DNA from: Syntrophobacterales bacterium
Lineage (GTDB): Bacteria; Desulfobacterota; Syntrophobacteria; BM002
DNA length: 13,873 bases
Assembly (NCBI GenBank): GCA_030601545.1
Contig: JAUVTM010000028.1
Coordinates: forward strand, 1-13,873
Reading direction: 5' to 3'
Part shown: piece after piece, positions 6,997 through 13,873 of the stretch
Layout of the letters: each line of letters starts with the position of its first letter
Numbering within the stretch: position 1 is the stretch's first letter
Program-made: the position numbers and the translations under genes
The notes under the pieces: generated by a model
Databases searched by the model: none
What the model was told of the DNA's origin: nothing
The model's input: the letters and a program-made list of their open reading frames with translations, nothing else

Positions 6997-7251
6997 GTGC
7001 TAAGCTCCCGACGCGGAGACGCATAAAAAGGGATAACAGAAAGCATAGGGCATGGAGCATGGGGCATAGAGTAGATTGCAGATTTGTCCTGCGGACTCCC
7101 ACCCTTCGGGCGGGTTCCCGGTTTCGGATTGTGGAATTTTTAGCTGCCCGCTGTCAGCTGCAACCTGCCTTCTGACCTCTGACCTCTAATCCCCGTGTCT
7201 CCGTGTCCCCGCGTCGCCCCCCGGTGCCTAGTTATTTTCGCCAAGGAAACA
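6997..7251. repeat. repeat-filled spacer with GCATRGN heptamers
   Basis: Bases 7043-7070 are four tandem units, GCATAGG, GCATGGA, GCATGGG and GCATAGA, the same family as at 4795-4820. Further right are (TGACCTC)2 near 7174-7187 and CCGTGTC units near 7193-7210, also shared with the 4745-5049 spacer. No gene was found. Confidence 0.8.
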
Positions 7252-8073
7252 CTATGGGCGCAGAATAGCTTCGGGTGGGTGCTTCTCTTTCCACACAGGC
7301 GGCGGCGAAAATACCTTGAGGCTGCCCTCCTGAGACAGGTGGCCATGTTTTTTGTGCAACGGCGTCTTTAGGTGGTCTTTGCAGGTGATAAATCGGTAGG
7401 ATATGTCCACTTTCATCACAATAAAGGCACCCAAGGGGTTTTGCTGAAAGAAGGGGTGATGCTCCACAGGACGCGTAATTTTCCCCAAGGTCAGTGGGAA
7501 AAACAGGGCCGTACCCCACTGAATAGGGATTGGCCCCATGATCTTATTAATCATTTCTTTGAGTTCCCAGACGCTGAAAAAACGAGCCTGGCGATAGATG
7601 TTGTCCTCTAGCAATCCCCTGAGGCGACGATGCATGGCCAGCAGTGCATATTTATTGAGCACTCCCAAAACCACCCGGCGGCCCGTAACTCTGAAGGCCT
7701 CCGTCAGCGCTTTCTCCGGATCTTCGGCGAACTCCAAGGTGTTGATCAGGGTGGCGAGATCAAACTCATTGTCCTCGAAGGGAAGATGTTCGGCCCACCC
7801 GAGGTGAAGGTCCGCACCTCCTCGCAGTCGACTTCGTGCCTGCTCCAGCATGTACGGACTTGCATCCAGGCCGGTCACCTGGAGTCCCAACTCCTTAAAC
7901 CATTCGAGATGAATACCTGTGCCGGATCCAATGTCCAGAAGTCTTTCCCCAGGACGGGGTTCCAGATAGCGCTTGATGAGAGCCCGTTCCAATCTCAGAG
8001 CCTGGGCCCCACCTGGCCGTTGATACCACTCGTCGTAATGCTGAGCACAGCGATGATCAAAGGCGCACTTCAA
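7252..8073 (-). CDS. class I SAM-dependent methyltransferase
   Basis: A 273-residue protein with a Rossmann-type methyltransferase domain of the Methyltransf_11/UbiE kind. The SAM loop is LLDIGSGTGIHL (45-56). The acidic residue at the end of strand 2 is D70 in GLDAS, followed by MLEQAR, then AEHLPFEDNEFDLATLINTLEF (motifs near 92-114) and a GRRVVLGVLN strand. The C-terminal 100 residues are less conserved and give no substrate clue; a small molecule or lipid/quinone precursor is possible. The start codon is TTG at 8073: a strong GGAGGG (8080-8085) lies 6 bases upstream and no ATG fits better. It follows ilvD on the same strand after 174 bp of palindromic DNA, so cotranscription is uncertain. 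Confidence 0.88.
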   Translation of the reverse strand: MKCAFDHRCAQHYDEWYQRPGGAQALRLERALIKRYLEPRPGERLLDIGSGTGIHLEWFKELGLQVTGLDASPYMLEQARSRLRGGADLHLGWAEHLPFEDNEFDLATLINTLEFAEDPEKALTEAFRVTGRRVVLGVLNKYALLAMHRRLRGLLEDNIYRQARFFSVWELKEMINKIMGPIPIQWGTALFFPLTLGKITRPVEHHPFFQQNPLGAFIVMKVDISYRFITCKDHLKTPLHKKHGHLSQEGSLKVFSPPPVWKEKHPPEAILRP

Positions 8074-8090
8074 AGTAATCCCTCCGTGCT

Positions 8091-8238
8091 CGCATAGCGC
8101 AAAGCGCTAAGTGCAGAGCGCAGGATGAGAGACCATTTATATCAGTGATTCTGTCAGTCAATTAGACACTTTTCGAACGGACAATCCGAATATCTCAATA
8201 ATTATTCGGAGCTTACGCCATGCGCTTCGCGCTATGCG
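8091..8238. repeat. inverted pair of GCGC-rich palindromic repeats
   Basis: Bases 8091-8107 (CGCATAGCGCAAAGCGC) match the reverse complement of 8222-8238 at 16 of 17 positions. Both copies continue into GCGCTAAG motifs. Between them is an 8-bp inverted repeat TCCGAATA/TATTCGGA (8185-8192 with 8203-8210) without a T tract. The right copy lies about 10 bp past the ilvD stop. The layout resembles a REP-type repeat pair; it is not a standard terminator. Confidence 0.65.
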
Positions 8239-8247
8239 CTAAGCGCT

Positions 8248-9915
8248 TTAGATATCCTCCCTCAGCACGGCACCTTTGGCACCTGAACTTACAAGTTTGC
8301 TGTAACGATAGACATAGCCTTCCTTGATCTTGGGCTCCGGGGGCTGCCAGCGCTGCCGCCGTTCTTGTAGTTCTTCATCAGAAACTTTCAGCGTCAAGCG
8401 CTTGGCGGGGATGTCGATTGCAATCCGATCCCCTTCCTCCACCAGGCCGATGGGGCCGCCATCAGCTGCCTCTGGAGAAATGTGGCCGATGGCTGCACCC
8501 TTGGTGCCGCCACTGAAGCGGCCGTCTGTAATCAGGGCCACCTCCTTGTCTAGCCCCATGCCCGCAATGGCGGAAGTTGGGGTCAACATCTCTCGCATAC
8601 CAGGTCCACCTTTGGGACCTTCGTAGCGAACCACCACCACGTCGCCCTTACGGATCTGCTGACCCATGATTGCATCCACCGCGGCTTCTTCAGAGTCAAA
8701 TACCCGGGCGGTCCCTTCGCTTACCACCATTTCCGGGGCCACTGCCGACTGCTTCACCACCGCCCCCTCTGGCGCCAAGTTGCCGAACAAAATAGCGATG
8801 CCTCCCTCATCGTGGTAGGCATCTTCCAGGGTGCGGATCACTTGGGGATCTTTTACTTGTACCCCCTGGAGATTTTCTCCCACTGTCTTGCCGGTAACAC
8901 TCAGGGGGCTACGGTGAATCAGTTCGGCCTCATCCAACCTGGCCAGCACCGCCGGAACCCCGCCAGCCGCATCGAGATCTTCCAGCCGGTGCGGACCAGC
9001 CGGGCTCAGACTGCACAGGTGGGGAATGCGGGCGCTGATCTGATTGAAGAGAGCAAGGTCAAGATCAATCTTTGCTTCCCTGGCAATGGCAGGAACATGA
9101 AGTACGGTATTGGTTGAGCAGCCCAGAGCCATATCTATGGCGATGGCGTTTTCAAATGCTTCTTTGGTAGCAATCTGGCGCGGCGTTATGTCGCCAGCGA
9201 TCAATTCCATAATCTGCATACCCGCCTTCTTGGCCAGTCGGTAACGGGCTGCAACCACCGCCGGTATGGTGCCATTGCCCGGGAGGCCGAGACCCAGCGC
9301 CTCGGTCAGGCAATTCATGGAATTGGCGGTGAACATACCGGCGCAAGAACCACATCCGGGGCAAGCGCAATCCTCGATCTCAATCAATTCTTCTTCGCTC
9401 ATCTTCCCTGACATTACCGCCCCCACTCCTTCGAAAACGGTGATCAGATCAATGGCTTTGTTACCCATTTTGCCGCTGAGCATGGGACCACCGCTGACGG
9501 CCAGGGCAGGGATGTTGAGTCGTAGCAACGCCATAAGCATGCCCGGTACCACTTTGTCACAGTTCGGAATGGCCACAATTCCATCGAAAGGATGGGCTCG
9601 AGCCATTATCTCCACCGAATCGGCAATGAGTTCACGGCTGCAGAGTGAATATTTCATGCCCTCGTGGTTCATGGCAATACCATCGCAAACTCCAATGGTA
9701 TTGAACTCGATGGGTGTTCCGCCCGCCATACGGACGCCCGCCTTTACCGCCTCAGCTATGCGATCTAGATGGATATGGCCTGGGATAATTTCATTGGCTG
9801 AATTCGCGATTCCCACCATAGGCCGAGCTATCTCCTCATCCGTGAGCCCCATGGCCTTGAACAATGAACGGTGGGGAGCCTTTTCCACTCCCTTTTTCAT
9901 TATATCGCTACGCAT
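8248..9915 (-). CDS. ilvD: dihydroxy-acid dehydratase
   Basis: A 555-residue enzyme converting 2,3-dihydroxy acids to 2-keto acids in valine, isoleucine and leucine synthesis, in the cytoplasm. Diagnostic features: the N-terminus MRSDIMKKGVEKAPHRSL, conserved in IlvD; CDGIAMNHEGMKYSL with C77/D78; PNCDKVVPGM with C119, D120 and K121 (the lysine carbamylated in the family); CACPGCGSCAGMFTANSM with C183, C185, C188 and C191; and GRFSGGTKGAAIGHISPEAADGGP near the C-terminus, with the catalytic Ser. The Cys set fits an Fe-S cluster enzyme. The start at 9915 has AAGAGGAG a few bases upstream, and the conserved MRSD start supports it. It is the first gene of a leftward unit, divergent from the MerR-type gene. 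No other branched-chain genes are nearby. Confidence 0.97.
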   Translation of the reverse strand: MRSDIMKKGVEKAPHRSLFKAMGLTDEEIARPMVGIANSANEIIPGHIHLDRIAEAVKAGVRMAGGTPIEFNTIGVCDGIAMNHEGMKYSLCSRELIADSVEIMARAHPFDGIVAIPNCDKVVPGMLMALLRLNIPALAVSGGPMLSGKMGNKAIDLITVFEGVGAVMSGKMSEEELIEIEDCACPGCGSCAGMFTANSMNCLTEALGLGLPGNGTIPAVVAARYRLAKKAGMQIMELIAGDITPRQIATKEAFENAIAIDMALGCSTNTVLHVPAIAREAKIDLDLALFNQISARIPHLCSLSPAGPHRLEDLDAAGGVPAVLARLDEAELIHRSPLSVTGKTVGENLQGVQVKDPQVIRTLEDAYHDEGGIAILFGNLAPEGAVVKQSAVAPEMVVSEGTARVFDSEEAAVDAIMGQQIRKGDVVVVRYEGPKGGPGMREMLTPTSAIAGMGLDKEVALITDGRFSGGTKGAAIGHISPEAADGGPIGLVEEGDRIAIDIPAKRLTLKVSDEELQERRQRWQPPEPKIKEGYVYRYSKLVSSGAKGAVLREDI

Positions 9916-10006
9916 GTCACTCCTCTTAAACCAAGTTGAAATATTAATTTGGGACGGTCAGATTTACCGGCAGGTAATCAGTCCACAGTCGCTCCAGCAT
10001 TGTGTA

Positions 10007-10035
10007 ACTCTAGAATAAAACCCCTTGATTATCAA
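10007..10035 (-). promoter_or_regulatory. candidate ilvD promoter
   Basis: Read leftward, TTGATA (10035-10030) is followed by a 17-base spacer and TAGAGT (10012-10007). Both are partial matches to sigma-70 boxes. The -35 lies inside a perfect palindrome (10023-10037), so a protein bound there would compete with RNA polymerase. The leader to the ilvD start would be about 85 bases. Confidence 0.45.
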
Positions 10036-10037
10036 GG
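10023..10037. promoter_or_regulatory. perfect palindrome, possible operator
   Basis: CCTTGAT, one central T, ATCAAGG: a perfect 7-bp dyad between the divergent ilvD and MerR-type genes. It covers the candidate ilvD -35 box and lies 13 bp upstream of the MerR-gene -35 box. It is a plausible binding site for the divergently encoded regulator or another dimeric protein. The binder is unknown. Confidence 0.5.
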
Positions 10038-10050
10038 ATAAAAATAACAC

Positions 10051-10079
10051 TTGACAGTGTTCATTGCTAGCTATAGTTT
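10051..10079 (+). promoter_or_regulatory. candidate promoter of the MerR-type gene
   Basis: A perfect TTGACA (10051-10056) precedes either TATAGT (10072-10077, spacer 15) or TAGTTT (10074-10079, spacer 17). The leader to the ATG at 10130 would be about 45 bases. Confidence 0.55.
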
Positions 10080-10129
10080 ACCTGCAAAAGATAAGTGACC
10101 TCTTCGTTCTCACGACCAGGAAGGGCAAA

Positions 10130-10555
10130 ATGGATGACTATACGGCCGTCTATCCCATTGGCATCATCGCGGAGTTATTAAACATCCACCCCCGTACCCT
10201 GAGAATTTACGAACGCGAGGGTTTGATCAAGCCAGCGCGCCGCAGCGGTAAACGATTCTTTTCCAACAACGACTTGAAGTGGCTCAGGTGCCTGCGCAAG
10301 CTTATCCACGAGGACGGCCTCAATATTGCCGGCATCAAGAAACTTTTGACCCTTGCCACCTGTTGGGAAATTCGTGAATGTTCTGAGGAAGAACGGAAAA
10401 ACTGCCCCTCAATCCTCGACTTTCCTGTACCGTGCTGGGAGCTGAAACCCAAGTCCTGCCTCAGCAAAGAACTTGAGTGTCCCGACTGTGAGGTTTACTT
10501 GAAGAAAAAGAAGCAACTCATGCTTGACAACTGCTGTGAGGACACGCCTTCCTAA
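10130..10555 (+). CDS. MerR-family regulator with Cys-rich C-terminal domain
   Basis: A 141-residue DNA-binding protein. Residues about 7-73 form a MerR-type winged helix: YPIGIIAELLNIHPRTLRIYEREGLIKPAR, then the wing KRFFSNNDLKWLRCLRKL and DGLNIAGIKKLL, close to the HspR-like branch. In place of a dimerising coiled coil and drug domain there is a short Cys-rich tail: C78-W-E, C84, C92-P, P-C102-W-E, C110, C117-P-D-C120, and a final C135-C136. The twice-repeated CWE motif with spaced cysteines suggests a metal or Fe-S cluster. That is inference. The ATG at 10130 is preferred over an upstream TTG at 10064 because AGGAAGG lies about 6 bases before it and the promoter overlaps the longer frame. 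It is divergent from ilvD, which itself carries Fe-S, and lies upstream of the Fe-S activase gene. Confidence 0.85.
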   Translation: MDDYTAVYPIGIIAELLNIHPRTLRIYEREGLIKPARRSGKRFFSNNDLKWLRCLRKLIHEDGLNIAGIKKLLTLATCWEIRECSEEERKNCPSILDFPVPCWELKPKSCLSKELECPDCEVYLKKKKQLMLDNCCEDTPS

Positions 10556-10676
10556 AAAAATCCTGGTGGCTTCGCTCCGGTTAATCAGCGAAAAACTTTT
10601 AAACTTTAGTTAGAATCGTGGATATAGTGGTATACTGGTTAGAAAAATGTGACCAGCAGGAAGTTTTCTCCTTCAC

Positions 10677-10705
10677 TTGACGCAGACTCTCGGAATTTTT
10701 ATAAT
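10677..10705 (+). promoter_or_regulatory. strong sigma-70 promoter of the activase gene
   Basis: TTGACG (10677-10682), a 17-base spacer and a perfect TATAAT (10700-10705) give one of the best consensus matches in the window. A dyad CTCGGA/TCCGAG (10689-10694 with 10705-10710) brackets the -10 box and could be an operator. Transcription would start near 10712, leaving a leader of about 160 bases. Confidence 0.8.
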
Positions 10706-10774
10706 CCGAGCAGCTGCGGGAACCAATCAAGTAAAAACCTAAAGCTCAGAGCACATGTCCCATTGACGCTAGTG

Positions 10775-10812
10775 AAAGGTTGAGTGATATTGTCAGTTAT
10801 CACTCAACCTTT
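10775..10812. repeat. 15-bp perfect inverted repeat in the activase leader
   Basis: AAAGGTTGAGTGATA (10775-10789) pairs perfectly with 10798-10812 around an 8-base loop. No T tract follows on either strand, so it is not a standard terminator. It lies between the promoter and the start codon, about 60 bases upstream of the ATG. It may stabilise the mRNA, bind a protein as DNA or RNA, or belong to a small mobile repeat. Confidence 0.85.
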
Positions 10813-10871
10813 GAAATCTCTCACTGAAGCAATTACCCTCCAAGAGTTGTGGACTTCCGGTTGGGGTTATC

Positions 10872-13800
10872 ATGTACACTGTGGGCATCGACATTGGTTC
10901 TGTAAGCATCAATTGTGTAGTCATAGACAAAGATGGGGATCTTACTTACGAAGCTCCATACCAACGCCATTTCGGCAGATTCGTGCCTGAGACCCTCGAG
11001 ACACTCCAGTCGATATACGAACGCTTTGGAGAGAAGCACATACAGAGTGTCGCCTTCACTGGCAATCACGCTAAAATCATTGCTTCCCGACTCGGGGCAC
11101 TTTACGAGTATGAATCCATCACCCAGGTGCTGGGTGTACTGTATTTTGTCCCTGACGCCTCTGCCATTGTCACCATGGGAGGCCAAGATGCAGCCTTGTA
11201 TCTGCTCACTCACAAAAACGGGCAATGGTACCTCAAGTCTTTCGCCATGAACGGGCCCTGTGCTGCTGGGACCGGCTCTTTCATTGACCAACAGGCAGAA
11301 AGGCTTTCTTCATTCCTCTACGACGAGAATATCTCATTTTGTCAAGAACACATTTCCGATATTCTGACCGACTTCATCGCTCGGGGCAGGGAGAGCACCG
11401 GTGCTGCCCCGGTGGCCTGTCGCTGCACCGTCTTTACCAAGTCAGACATGATTCACCTGCAGAACAAAGGTGAGCCGCTGGGGAACATCATCGCTGGCCT
11501 CCATCAGGGCAATGCTGCCAACTACATCAGCACCATTGTTGCAAGCCAAAAGGTGGAGGACCCGGTAGTTTTCATTGGCGGTGTCGCCAACAATGACCTT
11601 CAGGTGGAGGCCTTTCGCCGCTACTTCCCACAGTTGACTGTACCCCCGCACCACACCTCCCTGGGGGCACTCGGAGCAGCACTGTTCGCCCGTAGCCAAA
11701 AACAACAGGGCAAGCCCGATCTCACGGCCCTGAAAACCATGGTGGATGAAGGGGCCAGTAATTTTCCCAAAGCCCCTCCCCTCCGTCTCCGCAAAACTAC
11801 ATTCACTGACAACGTCGTTATTCCGAAACGAAAGGTGTCACCCAGTGCTAAGCTTCACGTTTTCCTGGGGGTTGACATCGGCTCCACTACTACCAAGACC
11901 GTCCTCATGGATGTGAACAAGAACATTATCCACAAGCAGTACGTTCAAACCCAAGGTAAACCCATCGAAGTGGCCCAGAAACTCCTGAAAGGGATACGTG
12001 AGGAAGTTGGCGACGGTCTTGAGTTTCTTGGAACCGCTACTACGGGATCGGGACGACATGTGGTAGGAGATTTTATCAAGGCTGATCTTATTATCGACGA
12101 GATTACAACCCATGCCCGGGCAGCGGTTCACTGGGACCCGGATGTGGACACGGTTTTTGAGATAGGCGGCCAGGACTCCAAATACATCTGGATTGAGCAA
12201 GGCAATCCCATGGACTTCGATATGAACAAGGTATGTGCCGCCGGAACCGGAAGTTTCCTCCACGAGCTGGCCAACAAACTAAAAATCAACATCGTCAGAG
12301 AGTTCCAGAACATTGCCCTGTCTTCCGACAACCCTATCAATTTGGCCGAACGCTGCACCGTGTTCATGGAATCCGACTTGGTCTCTTACGCTCAGAAAGG
12401 CGCCCGGTTGCAAGATCTGATCGCCGGACTTTGCTACGCCATCGTCCACAATTACCTCAACCGGGTGGTGGAAAAGCGGCGGATCGGTAAGAGAGTCATG
12501 TTTCTCGGTGGCCCGTCGCTGAACAAAGGAGTTGTTGCCGCCTTTGAGAATGTTCTTGACCAAGAAATAATCATACCAGAGCATCGAGAGGTTCTCGGAG
12601 CCCACGGCGCTGCTTTAAGTATCATGGAAAAGAGAGCGAACTCGGAATTTGTCAGGTCGGACTTCCCAGGCTTATATACTATGATTCAAGCGAAAATCTC
12701 AAATAAAGAGAAGATCTGTCGGGTTGACAAGAACTGCCACAACGAGTGCAAACTCAAAATATACGACTTTGGTGGTCGCAAGAGTATCTGGGGAGGAGAC
12801 TGCGGCCGTTATGAAATGAGGGGGGATAGGAAGGAGAAGGAAGAGGACTGGTTCAAGAAACGCGAACTCCTCTTTCTGGATTACCTCAAAGGCAATTCCG
12901 TGGACCTGGCAGAACTCCACTCACAGGGCTTGGCAGCCAACCAAGTCCAAGAGTCCTTTGACGGCAAACCTACTATAGGTATTCCCCGGGCCCTCCACAT
13001 GTTGCAGCATAGTATTCTCTGGTCCCATTTTTGGACAAAGCTGGGCTTTGCCGTTGTTCTATCTCCTAAGACCGACCAGGAAATTGCCGTGGCAGGCATT
13101 GAGTCCATGACCTCGGAGACCTGCTACCCCATCAAGGTTTTCCAGGGTCACGTCAAAACCCTCATGGGGCAGACCCGCTACCTTTTCCTTCCTACCACCA
13201 TTAACCTTGATACACCTCAACCCGAGGAAACCGGCTTCTTCTGTCCGCTTGTGCAAGGAAGTCAGTACATGGCCAGTGCTGCCCTGAATATCTCTCCTTC
13301 CAGCCTGATCTCTCCAACCGTTTACCTGAAAGATCCGGTGGAGCGAATCGTCCTGGACCTCCACCGTAGCCTCGGAGAGAGGTTTGGGTTAAGCCAGCGT
13401 CACATTGATCGCGCCTATCGCGAAGCTTTGGAAGTTCAAACGACCTTCCAGCGCGATCTCGTCCAGCAGGGTCGCAACTTTCTTGAATTACTGCAACCGA
13501 ACGATCTTTGGGTCGCAGTGAGTGGTCGCCCGTATAACCTTTACGACGAAAGGTTGAGCCTCCGGTTGGGGCAGAATTTGGCCAAGCTGGGCATCAAGGC
13601 CATTCCCCAGGATTTTCTGGATACTGCGAGTGTCGATCTAAGCGATTTTCCCGATATGTACTGGGGGTTGGGCGCTCAGATTCTCCGAACGGCCAAGTTG
13701 GTAAAAGCACATTCCGGCTGTTATGGTATACACCTCACCAATTTCAGTTGTGGCGCCGATTCCTTCATTGAACACTTCTATCGCCACGTCATGGGAGAAA

Positions 13801-13873
13801 AGCCCTATCTTATTCTGGAGCTGGACGAACACAGTGCGGTGGCAGGGGTGATAACCAGGTTGGAAGCATTCAA
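10872..13873 (+). CDS. tandem BadF-type acyl-CoA dehydratase activase, 3' end outside window
   Basis: An open frame of 1000 residues without stop up to the right edge; the family usually reaches about 1400. Proteins of this group are ATP-driven electron donors for 2-hydroxyacyl-CoA dehydratases or benzoyl-CoA reductases. Two activase domains are fused. The first (about 1-270) has GIDIGSVSINCVVID, CAAGTGSF with C130, and CRCTVFTKSDMI with C183/C185. The second (about 332-590) has GVDIGSTTTKTVLMD, TTGSGRHVVGDFI, IGGQDSK, CAAGTGSF with C455, and RCTVFMESD with C495. A Cys cluster follows (CRVDKNCHNECKL and GGDCGRY, about 617-645). From about 703 there is a DUF2229-like region (GIPRALHMLQHSILWSHFW, TSETCYPIKVFQGH), then AVSGRPYNLYDERL. 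The start has only a weak GGGG site 5 bases upstream, but MYTVGIDIGS is the canonical beginning. No dehydratase subunit is visible; the frame is intact. Confidence 0.9.
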   Translation, partial: MYTVGIDIGSVSINCVVIDKDGDLTYEAPYQRHFGRFVPETLETLQSIYERFGEKHIQSVAFTGNHAKIIASRLGALYEYESITQVLGVLYFVPDASAIVTMGGQDAALYLLTHKNGQWYLKSFAMNGPCAAGTGSFIDQQAERLSSFLYDENISFCQEHISDILTDFIARGRESTGAAPVACRCTVFTKSDMIHLQNKGEPLGNIIAGLHQGNAANYISTIVASQKVEDPVVFIGGVANNDLQVEAFRRYFPQLTVPPHHTSLGALGAALFARSQKQQGKPDLTALKTMVDEGASNFPKAPPLRLRKTTFTDNVVIPKRKVSPSAKLHVFLGVDIGSTTTKTVLMDVNKNIIHKQYVQTQGKPIEVAQKLLKGIREEVGDGLEFLGTATTGSGRHVVGDFIKADLIIDEITTHARAAVHWDPDVDTVFEIGGQDSKYIWIEQGNPMDFDMNKVCAAGTGSFLHELANKLKINIVREFQNIALSSDNPINLAERCTVFMESDLVSYAQKGARLQDLIAGLCYAIVHNYLNRVVEKRRIGKRVMFLGGPSLNKGVVAAFENVLDQEIIIPEHREVLGAHGAALSIMEKRANSEFVRSDFPGLYTMIQAKISNKEKICRVDKNCHNECKLKIYDFGGRKSIWGGDCGRYEMRGDRKEKEEDWFKKRELLFLDYLKGNSVDLAELHSQGLAANQVQESFDGKPTIGIPRALHMLQHSILWSHFWTKLGFAVVLSPKTDQEIAVAGIESMTSETCYPIKVFQGHVKTLMGQTRYLFLPTTINLDTPQPEETGFFCPLVQGSQYMASAALNISPSSLISPTVYLKDPVERIVLDLHRSLGERFGLSQRHIDRAYREALEVQTTFQRDLVQQGRNFLELLQPNDLWVAVSGRPYNLYDERLSLRLGQNLAKLGIKAIPQDFLDTASVDLSDFPDMYWGLGAQILRTAKLVKAHSGCYGIHLTNFSCGADSFIEHFYRHVMGEKPYLILELDEHSAVAGVITRLEAF

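Larger units (their letters stand above)
10556..10871. other. control region between the MerR-type gene and the activase
   Basis: The stretch has no gene. The left third contains no clear terminator for the MerR-type gene. The middle carries a strong promoter with a dyad across its -10 box, and the right part a 15-bp hairpin in the activase leader; both are listed separately. Confidence 0.7.

Noticed and set aside
8185..8210. The TCCGAATA/TATTCGGA hairpin as the ilvD terminator.
   Set aside because: The loop is 10 bases, the stem AT-rich, and no T tract follows in the leftward direction.
9944..10000. An 18-codon leftward frame upstream of ilvD with four Leu and two Val codons, possible ilv leader peptide.
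   Set aside because: Its ATG coincides with the expected transcription start, it has no ribosome binding site and no Ile codons, and no terminator hairpin lies between it and ilvD.
10775..10812. The long hairpin as an intrinsic terminator.
   Set aside because: No run of T follows it on either strand.
1..13873. A CRISPR array, tRNA or rRNA gene.
   Set aside because: No regularly spaced repeats with unique spacers of 30 or more bases, and no tRNA or rRNA signatures were found by eye; the 7-base tandem repeats have no spacers.

Overview
The window reads as a chromosomal segment of an anaerobic bacterium. It most resembles the Desulfobacterota (the old Deltaproteobacteria). That is an inference from three things: a large fused acyl-CoA dehydratase/benzoyl-CoA reductase-type activase, an oxygen-sensitive-looking enzyme set (radical SAM protein, Fe-S dehydratase, Cys-rich regulator), and gene spacers filled with degenerate 7-base tandem repeats. 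No rRNA, tRNA, CRISPR array, transposase or phage gene was found.

Layout. 1-212: a structured non-coding element with 24-bp terminal inverted repeats, like a MITE. 265-1755 (+): a zinc metallopeptidase of the M3 type. 1798-2169 (-): a small PilZ-like protein, convergent with it. 2170-2580: repeat-rich spacer. 2581-2866: the regulatory leader of the next gene. 2867-4744 (+): a fusion of DAHP synthase with prephenate dehydratase and an ACT domain. 5050-5832 (-): a RadC-type JAMM protein. 5986-6996 (-): an AmmeMemoRadiSam-type radical SAM protein. 7252-8073 (-): a SAM-dependent methyltransferase. 8248-9915 (-): dihydroxy-acid dehydratase (ilvD). 10130-10555 (+), divergent from ilvD: a MerR-type regulator with a Cys-rich tail. 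10872 to the right edge (+): a tandem BadF-type activase, open at the window end.

The main find is the leader in front of the aroF-pheA fusion. A promoter is followed by a short open reading frame of 27 codons (2642-2725) with a good ribosome binding site and five consecutive Phe codons, then a stop. After it come nested complementary segments and a strong intrinsic terminator (2802-2838) that ends just before the fusion's own ribosome binding site. By hand pairing, six segments can be folded in two mutually exclusive sets: 1:2, 3:4, 5:6 (terminate) or 2:3, 4:5 (read through). The stop codon is placed so that a ribosome resting there would cover segment 2 only. This looks like a Phe-sensing attenuator with one more switch step than the classical four-segment pheA/trp design, and it fits the enzyme it controls.

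Functionally, the fusion protein joins the entry step of the shikimate pathway with the Phe-specific dehydration step. It lacks a chorismate mutase domain, which must come from elsewhere. IlvD (branched-chain amino acids) and the Cys-rich MerR protein share a divergent control region with paired promoters and a perfect palindrome. The activase has its own strong promoter and a long hairpin in its 5' leader. Its dehydratase or reductase partner is not in the window.
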